Positions 44,625-53,725 of a stretch of 64,000 bases of DNA are shown here, one piece after another; the first letter of the stretch is position 1; every line of letters starts with the position of its first letter. The position numbers and the translations under genes were made by a program. The DNA lies in NCBI GenBank assembly GCA_045638525.1, contig JAZUBQ010000020.1, positions 62,001 to 126,000 on the forward strand, read 5' to 3'. The notes under the pieces are model-generated. The model was not told the DNA's origin, searched no databases, and worked only from the letters and a program-made list of their open reading frames with translations. The stretch comes from SIG452 sp045638525. GTDB taxonomy: Bacteria > Bacillota > Clostridia > UMGS1840.

Positions 44625-46261
44625 ATCATCCTAAAATGTTCAAAAGCATCTTTAGTCGCATCCGCTTTATGCTTCGGACATTTTGGTTGTTTATAATCAT
44701 CTGATGGTTTATTATAATTTTCCCTTTCTGTTATCCCACATTCTTGTTTTACCTGTGCGATATTCAAAGAAGAAATTTTAAAACCATATTTATCTAAAAC
44801 ATATTCTTTAATTTGATTATATGTTGCCTTAATTTTTGGTGCAGATACTTCAAGTTCATCCAAATCAAGTTCAACTGTTATAGAGTCACTTTCTTTCAGT
44901 TTGGTCAAAAGTGCAACCGTCTCCACGTGAAACGTTCTTGGAAATAAATCAAACGGTTTTACCTCTGTTGCAGAATAACCGTTTTCCAACAGATATTTCA
45001 TATCACGGGCAAGGGTAGCGGGATTACAGCTGATATACACAATTTTTTGTGGTTTAATTTTGCATAACATATCCAAAAGAGATTGTTCGCATCCGCTTCT
45101 TGGCGGATCTAACACAACTGCATCGGGGATAATTCCGTTTTCCACTAATTTCGGAGCTTCCTCTTCCGCAGTACCGCAGATAAACTCTACATTATTAATA
45201 TTGTTTAACTGTTGGTTCATTTTTGCATCTTCTACCGCCGGTGCACAGCTTTCAATGCCATATACTTTTTTTGCTTTTGTAGAAAGATTTAATGTAATTG
45301 TTCCGATTCCGCAATATAAATCGAATACGGTTTCATAATTTTCACCGAGTAATTCCAACGCATACTGATACAATTTTTCTGCGTGAAGCGTGTTCACCTG
45401 GTAAAAGGAGGGCAGGGAAATACCGAACCGAATACCATTCATTGTATCTGTCAGGTATTTTTCACCGTATACCGTAATGGTTTTTTCTCCTAAAATCACA
45501 TTGGTCTTTTTGGTGTTGCTGTTAATTCCGATGCTAACGATATTGGGATTTAGAGTGATTAGTTTTTTTGTTAAATTATCAAGATGTAAGGCTGTTTCAT
45601 AGTTTTTTGATAAATTGACAACAAGTCCTACCATGATTTCTCCGGTATGTTCTCCACGACGGATAAAGATGTGACGGATGATACCACTATGCTTTTCTTC
45701 TGTATATGTCGGTATGTTATATTCTTTTATGTGACTTAAAATACAGTCAGTAATTTCAAAAAATTCCGGATAGGTAATCTGACATTGGGTGCAGGGGATA
45801 ATGTCGTGAGTTCTGACACGGTAAAATCCGGCCACAGGATTTCCAACTTTGTCTGTTCCGACGGGTAACAGCATTTTGTTACGGTAGGCAGTAGTTTTAT
45901 CTGATCCTGCAACGGGAAGAATTTCAAGATGGGAATTCCCCAATGGATAAAACGCATTTTTAACTAATTTTTGTTTGATTTCACATTCATCGTGATATGT
46001 GGTGTGATGGAAAGAACAGCCACCGCATTGCTGTGCAATGGGACAACCATCTGTTTGACGGGATGGGGAAGCCTGCAGCAGGGTGACTATTTTAGCATAG
46101 GCACAGTGCTTTAATACTTTTAATATTTTAACTTCGGCAATTTCACCGATCAGCATTTGCGGAACAAACACAACAAAACCGTCGTCGGTTTTACCGATTC
46201 CGCTTCCATTGTGTGCAATATCTGTTACTTTGACGGTTATGCAGTCATTTTTCTTTAACAT
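44621..46261 (-). CDS. rlmD: 23S rRNA (uracil-C5)-methyltransferase, RumA/RlmD-type
   Basis: A 546-residue SAM-dependent methyltransferase for 23S rRNA uridine. The N-terminal TRAM domain (1-60) is followed by the [4Fe-4S] cluster cysteines CPIAQQCGGC with a later CTQC. SAM motifs follow (FDLYCGIGTITL; LDPPRSGC), and the catalytic cysteine lies in YISCNPATLARD. A C-terminal extension of about 80 residues (about 465-546), ending in HFRMI, is also found in other clostridial members of this family, from memory. Bacillus and Streptococcus homologues can modify different uridines, so RlmD versus RlmCD is open. Confidence 0.92.
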   Translation of the reverse strand: MLKKNDCITVKVTDIAHNGSGIGKTDDGFVVFVPQMLIGEIAEVKILKVLKHCAYAKIVTLLQASPSRQTDGCPIAQQCGGCSFHHTTYHDECEIKQKLVKNAFYPLGNSHLEILPVAGSDKTTAYRNKMLLPVGTDKVGNPVAGFYRVRTHDIIPCTQCQITYPEFFEITDCILSHIKEYNIPTYTEEKHSGIIRHIFIRRGEHTGEIMVGLVVNLSKNYETALHLDNLTKKLITLNPNIVSIGINSNTKKTNVILGEKTITVYGEKYLTDTMNGIRFGISLPSFYQVNTLHAEKLYQYALELLGENYETVFDLYCGIGTITLNLSTKAKKVYGIESCAPAVEDAKMNQQLNNINNVEFICGTAEEEAPKLVENGIIPDAVVLDPPRSGCEQSLLDMLCKIKPQKIVYISCNPATLARDMKYLLENGYSATEVKPFDLFPRTFHVETVALLTKLKESDSITVELDLDELEVSAPKIKATYNQIKEYVLDKYGFKISSLNIAQVKQECGITERENYNKPSDDYKQPKCPKHKADATKDAFEHFRMI

Positions 46262-46352
46262 TATAATATAATAACGGAGAGTTCGGTTTGTCTCCGGATA
46301 TCCTTTCTGTTGATATTTTGAAAATCAGGAAGTTTTTACCTTATCATTTGTT

Positions 46353-46381
46353 ATTTTAACACAAATATACACTGAATTCAA
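46353..46381 (-). promoter_or_regulatory. Promoter of rlmD
   Basis: On the minus strand TTGAAT (46376-46381) and TAAAAT (46353-46358), 17-bp spacing. Confidence 0.72.
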
Positions 46382-46447
46382 GACCTAATTTTTACGTGTT
46401 ATGCAAAATGTATAAAACGAAATCAATATTTTTGTTGATTCATCCAC

Positions 46448-46476
46448 TTCCATTCGTGGAAAAACTATGTTATAAT
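46448..46476 (+). promoter_or_regulatory. Promoter of the ABC ATPase gene with overlapping inverted repeat
   Basis: TATAAT at 46471-46476. The -35 region at the right spacing reads only TTCCAT, but it is the left arm of TTCCA-TTCG-TGGAA (46448-46461), which could be a regulator site. Confidence 0.55.
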
Positions 46477-46515
46477 ATGACCATAGTAAAAACTTATTAT
46501 GGGGGTAAATTGTAA

Positions 46516-47628
46516 ATGGCAGGTTTAATTTTAAAAAATCTTACCAAAGTTTATGATAACAGTCAGCAGAAATCTGTTGATAATTTTTGCTTGGACATCG
46601 AAGATAAAGAGTTTATTATCTTAGTTGGTCCTTCCGGTTGTGGTAAATCCACTACCTTAAGAATGATTGCCGGTCTGGAAGAAATCACCAGTGGTGAACT
46701 TTACATCGGCGAACAGTTGGTGAACGATGTTTCTCCCAAAGACAGAGACATTGCGATGGTATTCCAGAGCTACGCTCTGTATCCGCATATGACCGTATTT
46801 GAAAATATGGCATTCGGTCTGAAACTGAAAAAAGTTCCCAAAGATGAAATCAAAAGAAGAGTTTCCGAAGCTGCAAAAATTCTGGATATCGAACATCTGT
46901 TAGACAGAAAACCGAAAGCTCTTTCCGGTGGGCAGAGACAGAGGGTTGCGCTTGGTCGTGCTATCGTTAGAGAACCTAAAGTGTTCTTGATGGACGAACC
47001 TCTCTCCAACTTGGATGCTAAATTGAGAGTTCAGATGAGAGCTGAAATCGGTAAATTACATCAAAGATTACAGACTACTTTCATCTACGTTACTCATGAC
47101 CAGACCGAAGCTATGACCATGGGTACCAGAATCGTTGTTATGAAAGATGGTATCATTCAGCAGGTTGACACTCCTCAGAACCTGTATGACAAACCGGTAA
47201 ATATGTTCGTTGCAGGCTTTATGGGTAGCCCTCAGATGAATCTGATTTCTGCAACCTTAGTAGGCAAAGACAACGGTTTGTATCTTGAATTCGGTTCTAA
47301 CAAAATTAAAGTTCCTGAAAGCAAAATCAACGATGCTGTTAAAGCACACGTTGGTCAGGAAGTTGTATTTGGTATTCGTCCTGAAGATATTCACGATGAA
47401 GAAGCATTTATTGCTACTTTCCCGGATGCAACTATCAGCGTTGATGTTGACTTCTCTGAATTGATGGGTGCTGAAACCTATCTGTATCTGCTTGCAGATG
47501 ACAGCAAATTTACTGCAAGAGTAAATCCGAGAACTACTGCAAAAACCGGCGATAGCATCAAAGTTGCTTTTGACTTATCCAAACTTCATATCTTTGATAA
47601 AGAAACCGAAGTATCTATTACCAACTAA
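46516..47628 (+). CDS. ugpC: Sugar ABC transporter ATP-binding protein, MsmX/UgpC type
   Basis: A 370-residue ATPase of the MalK/UgpC/MsmX group. The nucleotide-binding domain has Walker A GPSGCGKST, Q-loop QSYAL, signature LSGGQRQR and Walker B FLMDEP. The C-terminal part (about 235-370) is a TOBE/regulatory domain with GIRPEDI. No permease or binding-protein gene is adjacent. In Firmicutes such lone ATPases (MsmX) energise several sugar transporters, so a shared role is likely. The symbol follows the usual annotation of the group; substrates are unknown. The start is ATG after GGGGGTAAA. Confidence 0.9.
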   Translation: MAGLILKNLTKVYDNSQQKSVDNFCLDIEDKEFIILVGPSGCGKSTTLRMIAGLEEITSGELYIGEQLVNDVSPKDRDIAMVFQSYALYPHMTVFENMAFGLKLKKVPKDEIKRRVSEAAKILDIEHLLDRKPKALSGGQRQRVALGRAIVREPKVFLMDEPLSNLDAKLRVQMRAEIGKLHQRLQTTFIYVTHDQTEAMTMGTRIVVMKDGIIQQVDTPQNLYDKPVNMFVAGFMGSPQMNLISATLVGKDNGLYLEFGSNKIKVPESKINDAVKAHVGQEVVFGIRPEDIHDEEAFIATFPDATISVDVDFSELMGAETYLYLLADDSKFTARVNPRTTAKTGDSIKVAFDLSKLHIFDKETEVSITN

Positions 47629-47633
47629 TACTG

Positions 47634-47665
47634 AAAAACCCGTCTCAGTTTGAGACGGGTTTTTT
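47634..47665 (+). terminator. Terminator of the ABC ATPase gene
   Basis: ACCCGTCTCA/TGAGACGGGT with a three-base loop, then TTTTTT. Confidence 0.92.
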
Positions 47666-47732
47666 GACTTTTTGAAGAATTGAAAATTTTTAAATGATAT
47701 TTCGAAAAAATTAAAAAAATTTCAAAAAACAC

Positions 47733-47761
47733 TTGCAATATTTTCCTATATGGTATATAAT
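47733..47761 (+). promoter_or_regulatory. Promoter of the manganese riboswitch operon
   Basis: TTGCAA at 47733-47738 and TATAAT at 47756-47761, 17-bp spacing. Confidence 0.82.
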
Positions 47762-47799
47762 GTACTAACAGTAATTAAACTGTAATGACAAAAGGGAAT

Positions 47800-47946
47800 A
47801 TGAAAAGGGAGTAGCTGGCGCAATCATACAAGAGAATTGCGTTTACTATATCGTCAGTACGATTCTTATTATTGGAATCCGGTTTGTAATGAAACGGCAA
47901 GACTTTTCTGTAATATCTACAGGAGAGGATTGTCTTTTTTTATTTT
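47800..47946 (+). promoter_or_regulatory. yybP-ykoY manganese riboswitch
   Basis: The conserved start AAAAGGGAGTAGC (from about 47804), the middle CGTCAGTACG, and the closing GAAACGGCAAGAC followed by TTTTC are those of the yybP-ykoY aptamer. An overlapping hairpin (from AGAC at about 47899, through CTGTA/TACAG, to GTCTT) ends in a T-run at about 47938-47945, a terminator that would compete with aptamer folding. The class turns expression on when Mn2+ is high. Confidence 0.88.
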
Positions 47947-47993
47947 CTATCTGTGATATAAGTTTCCTAAATGAAAACAAAAGGAGAAAAATT

Positions 47994-48920
47994 ATGGAAG
48001 TTATGCTACAATTATTGTTGGTCGCAGTAGGGTTTGCGATGTTGGTAAAAGGTGCAGATTGGTTTGTGGATGGTTCTTCTGCTATTGCAACAAAATTCGG
48101 AATTCCACAGCTGATTATCGGTTTAACGATTGTTGCAATGGGAACCAGTGCCCCGGAAGCTGCAGTCAGTATTTCTGCTGCGTTAAAAGGAGCGGCAGAT
48201 ATTACTGTTGGTAACATTTTAGGAAGCAATATTTTAAATATTCTGATTATTTTGGGGCTTTCAGCGGCCATTACACCTCTTGCGGTTGCAAAATCCACGG
48301 TTTGGGTAGATATCCCTGTGGTCTTATTTGCGTCTGCCTTGCTTCTTTTTATGGGATTTTCTGGAAATTTAAATTGGATTTGTGGACTTTTATTACTGGT
48401 TGTTTTTGTGATGTATCTGACTTACTTACTGATTCAGGCAATTAAAAATAAGGAAGAAATTTCAGAAGAACACAAGGATTTATCTGTTTGGAAAGCATTG
48501 CTGTTAACAGTTGTTGGTCTGGCTTTCATTGTTTGGGGCAGTGATGTTACTGTCAATGCTGCAACTACACTGGCAAGACTATGGGGAATGAGTGAACGTT
48601 TTATCGGTTTGACTATTGTTGCATTAGGAACTTCTTTGCCGGAACTTTTCACTTCGGTTACAGCTGCAAGAAAAGGGAATGCTGATATTGCAATTGGTAA
48701 TATTGTGGGCAGTAATCTGTTTAATATTTTATTCGTTGTTGGACTTTCTGCATTGATTACTCCTGTTCCGTTCCAAAGCGAATTTATTTTTGATGCTGCG
48801 GTTTCAATTGGTTCTATTGTTTTGTTATGGTTGTGTTGTGCGAAAGATAAAAAATTACCTCGCTGGAGCGGATTCTTGTTTTTAGCTTGTTATATTGCAT
48901 ATTTCTTAATGATTTTATAA
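47994..48920 (+). CDS. CaCA-family cation exchanger, likely Mn2+/Ca2+ export
   Basis: A 308-residue membrane protein with about ten hydrophobic segments and the two inverted alpha repeats of Na+/Ca2+ exchangers: GTSAPEAAVS with GNILGSNILNI in the first half and GTSLPELFTS with GNIVGSNLFNI in the second. The acidic residues of both repeats are kept. The ATG at 47994 follows AAAGGAG; upstream ORF codons run through the riboswitch and are rejected. Homologues are usually called calcium/sodium antiporters, but control by a manganese riboswitch suggests that Mn2+ efflux matters here. Confidence 0.92.
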   Translation: MEVMLQLLLVAVGFAMLVKGADWFVDGSSAIATKFGIPQLIIGLTIVAMGTSAPEAAVSISAALKGAADITVGNILGSNILNILIILGLSAAITPLAVAKSTVWVDIPVVLFASALLLFMGFSGNLNWICGLLLLVVFVMYLTYLLIQAIKNKEEISEEHKDLSVWKALLLTVVGLAFIVWGSDVTVNAATTLARLWGMSERFIGLTIVALGTSLPELFTSVTAARKGNADIAIGNIVGSNLFNILFVVGLSALITPVPFQSEFIFDAAVSIGSIVLLWLCCAKDKKLPRWSGFLFLACYIAYFLMIL

Positions 48921-48921
48921 G

Positions 48922-48958
48922 AAAAATGGCTATCTTAGAAATAAGATAGCCATTTTTA
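48922..48958. terminator. Bidirectional terminator
   Basis: AAAAATGGCTATCTTA/TAAGATAGCCATTTTT with a GAAA loop, between convergent genes. Confidence 0.92.
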
Positions 48959-48961
48959 TGT

Positions 48962-49684
48962 TTAAAAAGATTCTAAGGTTAATAAATTTATGTTGGCAAA
49001 GGGAGCATCCAACGCTAATGTGAAAGTCTCCATTTGTTTTGCTAAAACTTTTCTGACAAAATCCGTTTCGTTAATTATGGCGTCTTTACAACACATTCCT
49101 GCAAGGTAGTCCTTGGTGATACCATGGTTATCCGTTCCGGCAAAGGGAAGTAAGCTATAGTGTTTTGCGTAGAGAGCGGCAGTTTCGTTTTCAAAATCAG
49201 TGCGAGAAGCATTGATCGTTTCGACACCTTGCACACAGCGGGGAAACAGACGAATATGGTCGATATATGCGGCCTCCCGGAATGGATGTGCCTGAATTAC
49301 CAAAGCACCGTGTTCTATATAATAGGGGAGGACTTGGCTTTTTTTCATATGTTCAATTTCCGGATGAGATAAAAACCATTCCTTATCCAGACCGTAAATT
49401 AAAAAATCTGTTCCGTCAATATAGGAAGATTCCACGCCGAAAAATACTTTAATTCCAATTTCATCCTGTAAAGATATTCCTTCTTCATAATCGGAAAAAT
49501 AAAAAGAAATGCGTTCTTCATAAGAAAGATTTTTGTCAACACGGATATTGCCATCAATAAAATGATTGGTAATAAAGATTCCATCATAATTTAATTTTTT
49601 ATAGAACTCCATCATTTTTCTGACCGATAGTAATGCGCATTTGCTTACATTTGATGTATGTAAATGAGTTTCATAGCGATACAT
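48962..49684 (-). CDS. PHP-domain phosphoesterase-like protein
   Basis: A 240-residue protein of the polymerase-and-histidinol-phosphatase (PHP) superfamily. The first metal motif is THLHT at residues 6-10, followed by YDGIFITNHF with a further histidine. Later metal-ligand candidates lie in VIQAHPFREA and FAGTDNHG. These motifs fit an active metal-dependent phosphoesterase, but the substrate is unknown. It is shorter than the HisK-type histidinol phosphatases. It faces the exchanger gene convergently. Confidence 0.82.
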   Translation of the reverse strand: MYRYETHLHTSNVSKCALLSVRKMMEFYKKLNYDGIFITNHFIDGNIRVDKNLSYEERISFYFSDYEEGISLQDEIGIKVFFGVESSYIDGTDFLIYGLDKEWFLSHPEIEHMKKSQVLPYYIEHGALVIQAHPFREAAYIDHIRLFPRCVQGVETINASRTDFENETAALYAKHYSLLPFAGTDNHGITKDYLAGMCCKDAIINETDFVRKVLAKQMETFTLALDAPFANINLLTLESF

Positions 49685-49781
49685 TTTTCTTCACCTCGTG
49701 TGCTATTATAGCAAATTTGAATTGTATTGACAATATAAATTAAAAAAATTGTAAAAAAATAAAAAAAATTCATGTTTTCTC

Positions 49782-49810
49782 TTGACAAATCGAAATAAAT
49801 CTAGTATAAT
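49782..49810 (+). promoter_or_regulatory. Promoter of tRNA-Pro
   Basis: TTGACA at 49782-49787 and TATAAT at 49805-49810, 17-bp spacing, with a run of A-rich sequence upstream, as in front of tRNA-Thr. Confidence 0.92.
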
Positions 49811-49821
49811 AGCCTAGGTAA

Positions 49822-49898
49822 CGGGATGTAGCGCAGCTTGGTAGCGTGCTTGAATGGGGTTCAAGAGGTCGCAAGTTCGAATCTTGTCATCCCGACCA
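49822..49898 (+). tRNA. tRNA-Pro (anticodon GGG)
   Basis: A 77-nt tRNA with acceptor stem CGGGATG/CATCCCG, anticodon stem CTTGA/TCAAG with loop ATGGGGT (anticodon GGG), G37 as usual for proline, T arm GCAAG/CTTGT, discriminator A and encoded CCA. Confidence 0.95.
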
Positions 49899-49899
49899 T

Positions 49900-49934
49900 A
49901 AAAAAGACTTGTCATTTTGACAAGTCTTTTTTAT
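49900..49934 (+). terminator. Terminator of tRNA-Pro
   Basis: AAAAAGACTTGTCA/TGACAAGTCTTTTTT with a TTTT loop, directly after the tRNA. Confidence 0.92.
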
Positions 49935-50026
49935 ATTTTTACGCTTAGTAATTGTGTATCAAAAAAACAGACTGTTTTGATGAACCAATGTGTTGTTGGC
50001 TTTTTAAAACAATCTGTTTTTCTTTT

Positions 50027-50275
50027 TTATTTTGTTGTTGCTTCTTTTAATGCTTTTGAAAGTTGATCAGGGCAGGAGGTTCCTTTGCCCATACAATCAA
50101 TGCCTTCTAAACGCTTGATAGCCTCTGAAACTTCGTAGCCCTCTGCCAGTTTGGCTACACCTTGAGAATTACCGTGGCAACCACCGGTGAATCGGACAGA
50201 TTTTATGATATTGTCTTCAATGGTAAGTTCAATTTTTCTTGAGCATACGCCTCTTGGTGTGTAAGTATAATTCAT
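50027..50275 (-). CDS. TSCPD domain protein (TIGR03905 family)
   Basis: An 82-residue protein carrying the TSCPD domain, also found in some vitamin B12-dependent ribonucleotide reductases. The signature is GTSCPDQL near the C-terminus, with further cysteines in GVCSRK, GGCHGN and IDCMG that could hold a metal. Function is unknown. The ATG at 50275 is preceded by AGAAAGGA; the frame extends upstream to 50296. It is the last gene of the addB-addA operon, 21 bp after addA. Confidence 0.85.
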   Translation of the reverse strand: MNYTYTPRGVCSRKIELTIEDNIIKSVRFTGGCHGNSQGVAKLAEGYEVSEAIKRLEGIDCMGKGTSCPDQLSKALKEATTK

Positions 50276-50296
50276 TTTTTTATTCCTTTCTTTCAT

Positions 50297-53200
50297 TTAA
50301 AATTCCAGAAAACAGTTGTTTTGAGCTGTATAAATGTATTTGTGAGTTACTTTTTTTTCTTCCAGTTTTTCCAATGCATAACCGTAAAGTTCCATTTGTT
50401 TGCCATAGTTTTTGCGAATTTTTTCTTCGGAAGGGTTATGGTCTGTTTTAAAATCCAACAAAACTATTTCATTATTTATAATAAAGTAACAGTCGGTCGT
50501 TCCTTGTAGCAAAATTAATTTGTCTGTTTCTACAGGATAAATCATATTTGCCGGAATTCGGACAAGAAATGATTTTTCACGATATATTTGATCCGCTTCA
50601 AGCATCATCTTTGCTAAGGGTGTTTCCATAAAACGTTCTAATTTGCAGGATACATCCTCGGTATAATCTCGTTCTCCAACAAGATTAACCGAGTTTTTGA
50701 TTGCTTGGGATATGGATAGTCCCGATTTAATCATATCCAAATCAATATTTTCAAATATCTGATGAAAATAGGTCCCATATTCACTGTGGCTATATTGTGT
50801 TTGAATTTCCTCTAAATCAGAAAGAATTAGGGGAGCATAATTTGATTCTGCTTTCGATAAACGGTTTGCTTCGGTGACTGCAACTTTTGTCGGTAATTGA
50901 GTCAATTCTTTGTTGCGATAGGGGACAAAGAGATGCTTTGGTTCCTCTAATTCAGAAATTTCACATTCTTTTGGGATTATTTCTTTTGTTGCTTGATTCC
51001 AGATTTGCTCTAAGGAATAGAGTTCTTTGTGAAAAGCTGAATCTTCCATAACTGCAGGCATAATATAATCTAAATAGGAGGTTGCCTGATACAGCCTGTT
51101 TTTTGAAATGCCGGAAATTTTTTGAACAGTTTCCCAGTTTGAAAACTTTCGTTCTGCATTGGAAAGAGTACCGGTAAGAATCAGTTTTTCTTTCGCTCTG
51201 GTCATCGCTACATAAAGGGTTCGCAGTTCCTCACTGTATGCTTCATTTTTTAAGGCAATCAACAGAGCTTTTTTGGACAATGTCGGATAGGAAAAGCGGT
51301 GATTTCTGTCAATAAAATCTGCTGAGATTCCATATTCTTTATGAAAAACTACAGGAAGTTTTGCATCTTCGTGGCTAAAGGAACGTCCCATGCCGGCAAG
51401 AAATACAATAGGGTATTCCAACCCTTTACTTTTATGCATTGTAAGAATTTGGACTGCATTTTTCGGAGGAATTTCCCGAAATGCCGGGACATTCTTTTTA
51501 GAATTCATACAATTTTTCAAATAATTTAAAAATCCTTTGATTCCTCCGATTTGGTTTTCATCGTATTGTAATGCAATTTGATAAAATAAGTCTAAATTTT
51601 CCAATCGTTGTTCCGGATTTTTGTAGACACAAAACAAATCTTTCCAATGATATTGGCTGTATATTATTTCTAAAAGATCGGTGATCTTTTGTGTATATGC
51701 AATTTCACCCATTGATTTAAGAAAGGTTAAGACGTCTTGAGATTCTGCCGTCGTATCAGCTTTGATAGCGCAAATAAATGGCTCTTTGGGACAAAGATTG
51801 CGAGTTGTGAAAATTTGATCCTCTGTCCAATGGAAGATTGGAGATTTTAATAAACTGAGTAATGCCAAGTCATTATATGGGTTGTCAATCGCTTCTAAGA
51901 CCGATACAAGCACTTTGATTTCTACCGAAGAAAACAAATCTTCAGAAAAATCAGCATTGACAGGGATTCCAAAATCCGTTAACGTTTCATACAAGGTGCG
52001 GGAAAAGTCTTTCATACTCCGAACCAAAATGACGATGTCCCCGTAGTTGGCTTCTCGTGAAGTATGTGTTTTTAAATCAAAAACATTGATTTTTTCCTGA
52101 TGAATCAGCTTTTGAATTCGATTGGCAATCAAAAGTGCTTCTTGATTGAATTCTTCAGATTCTTCATCAGGGATTTCAAATTTCTGTGCTTTGTCTATCA
52201 GAAGAATTTCAGCCTGATAAGAAGAATCTTCGCTTGTAGGATACGGTGCCGTTTGAACCAGCGCTTCTTTTTGATAGTCTGTTTTTCCGGTTTCGGAAGT
52301 CATAGTTTTTAAAAAGACACTGTTTACAGCATCAACCACTTCTTTACGACTTCTGAAATTATTGGAAAGAAGAATCACTTCATGCTTTTGATCGTGATAG
52401 GTTTCTTGTTTTTCAATAAAAATCTGTGGTTTTGCATGACGAAATCCGTATATGCTTTGTTTCACATCTCCAACCAAAAACAAATTTTCCCCGTTTTTAG
52501 AAATCAGACGGAACAGATGATCTTGGATATCATTGGTATCCTGATATTCATCGATTAAAATTTCATGGAAATTTTCCTGATAGTTGAGTGCTGTTTCGGA
52601 AGGATTACCATTTTCGTCGGTTAAGATATTGAATGCGTAGTGTTCAAAATCCGAGAAATCAATCAGAGATTTTTTCAGCTTTGCTTCTTTGTAGCGCTCG
52701 GTAAATTGTTTTGTGAGTTGACGTAATGTTTGGATTAATTCTGTAATTGTTTGGACATCTTTTTGTTCTGATTCCACAGAATTTCCGATAAGGGGCAGTG
52801 CTTTTGTAAATTCGTCCTTAAACTGTTGACGAACATTTTTGATTATTGTATTGTCGGTTCCACGTTTAACACCTTTGATGGTTGCCAATGACACAAATTG
52901 AAAGGTTTCCATACGATATTGCAATTCGGAAAAATCGGAAATGTTTTTTAAATTTTGAATAAATGTCAGTTCTTCAAAAAATAAAGCCTGATAGGGAAGT
53001 AAATCCGGACAACGGGAGATTTCTTCTAATGCAAACTGATAATTTTTTTCGCTGTCTGTCAGAATTTCTCGGATCCTTTCGATAATGATTTCGGCAAATA
53101 TTGATTTGGAAAAATCATTTTCTACTTGTTGAGATTGTGTAATTGATAAGTCAAAATATTGTTCAGGATTTGAAAGTGTAATTGTAAAATGATAACACTT

Positions 53201-53725
53201 TAAGATTAAATCTGAAATTTTAGAGTCATCTCTTCCGTAGCCGTAAGTATCAGCAAACTGAAGAAATGCTTCATCATCAGCTTCGTAGGAATCTTCAATC
53301 AGTTCGGTTAAACATTTCTGTTGCAAAATGGAACATTCTGTTTCGTCTGCAATCCGAAATTGAACGGGAATATCCAATAAATGAATGTTATTTTTGATAA
53401 CATCCAGACAAAAACTGTGCATCGTTTGAATATGCGCATTTGAAAGAAGCAGTAACTGACGTTTTAAGCGTTTGTTAGCGGGTTCCTGTTCCATACGATT
53501 CATAATCTCTTTATAGATTTTATCTTTCATTTCAGCTGCTGCTGCGTTGGTAAATGTAACAACAAGCAGTTTATCAATATCAACACCGTCTTCTGAACAG
53601 ATTTGTTCGATGATACGTTGTACCAATACTGCAGTCTTACCGCTTCCGGCTGCAGCAGAAACCAAAATAGATTGATCTTTGTCATAAATTGCTTTTGATT
53701 GTGCAGGAGTATAATTAATCGCCAT
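50297..53725 (-). CDS. addA: ATP-dependent helicase/nuclease AddA
   Basis: AddA is the motor and 3'-strand nuclease of the AddAB double-strand-break repair enzyme. The 1142 residues hold a UvrD-type helicase with Walker A SAAAGSGKT (about 23-31), the motif II region ILIDEYQDTN, and the motif VI region VAMTRAKEKL. A RecB-like nuclease domain at the C-terminus has GTTDCYF and the catalytic LLDFKTD. Length is close to Bacillus AddA (1232). The start overlaps the end of addB by 11 bp. Confidence 0.96.
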   Translation of the reverse strand: MAINYTPAQSKAIYDKDQSILVSAAAGSGKTAVLVQRIIEQICSEDGVDIDKLLVVTFTNAAAAEMKDKIYKEIMNRMEQEPANKRLKRQLLLLSNAHIQTMHSFCLDVIKNNIHLLDIPVQFRIADETECSILQQKCLTELIEDSYEADDEAFLQFADTYGYGRDDSKISDLILKCYHFTITLSNPEQYFDLSITQSQQVENDFSKSIFAEIIIERIREILTDSEKNYQFALEEISRCPDLLPYQALFFEELTFIQNLKNISDFSELQYRMETFQFVSLATIKGVKRGTDNTIIKNVRQQFKDEFTKALPLIGNSVESEQKDVQTITELIQTLRQLTKQFTERYKEAKLKKSLIDFSDFEHYAFNILTDENGNPSETALNYQENFHEILIDEYQDTNDIQDHLFRLISKNGENLFLVGDVKQSIYGFRHAKPQIFIEKQETYHDQKHEVILLSNNFRSRKEVVDAVNSVFLKTMTSETGKTDYQKEALVQTAPYPTSEDSSYQAEILLIDKAQKFEIPDEESEEFNQEALLIANRIQKLIHQEKINVFDLKTHTSREANYGDIVILVRSMKDFSRTLYETLTDFGIPVNADFSEDLFSSVEIKVLVSVLEAIDNPYNDLALLSLLKSPIFHWTEDQIFTTRNLCPKEPFICAIKADTTAESQDVLTFLKSMGEIAYTQKITDLLEIIYSQYHWKDLFCVYKNPEQRLENLDLFYQIALQYDENQIGGIKGFLNYLKNCMNSKKNVPAFREIPPKNAVQILTMHKSKGLEYPIVFLAGMGRSFSHEDAKLPVVFHKEYGISADFIDRNHRFSYPTLSKKALLIALKNEAYSEELRTLYVAMTRAKEKLILTGTLSNAERKFSNWETVQKISGISKNRLYQATSYLDYIMPAVMEDSAFHKELYSLEQIWNQATKEIIPKECEISELEEPKHLFVPYRNKELTQLPTKVAVTEANRLSKAESNYAPLILSDLEEIQTQYSHSEYGTYFHQIFENIDLDMIKSGLSISQAIKNSVNLVGERDYTEDVSCKLERFMETPLAKMMLEADQIYREKSFLVRIPANMIYPVETDKLILLQGTTDCYFIINNEIVLLDFKTDHNPSEEKIRKNYGKQMELYGYALEKLEEKKVTHKYIYTAQNNCFLEF

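Noticed and set aside
50239..50509. Plus-strand ORFs overlapping addA and the TSCPD gene
   Set aside because: They are shadows of the minus-strand genes, rich in Phe and Ser from complementary Lys/Glu codons.
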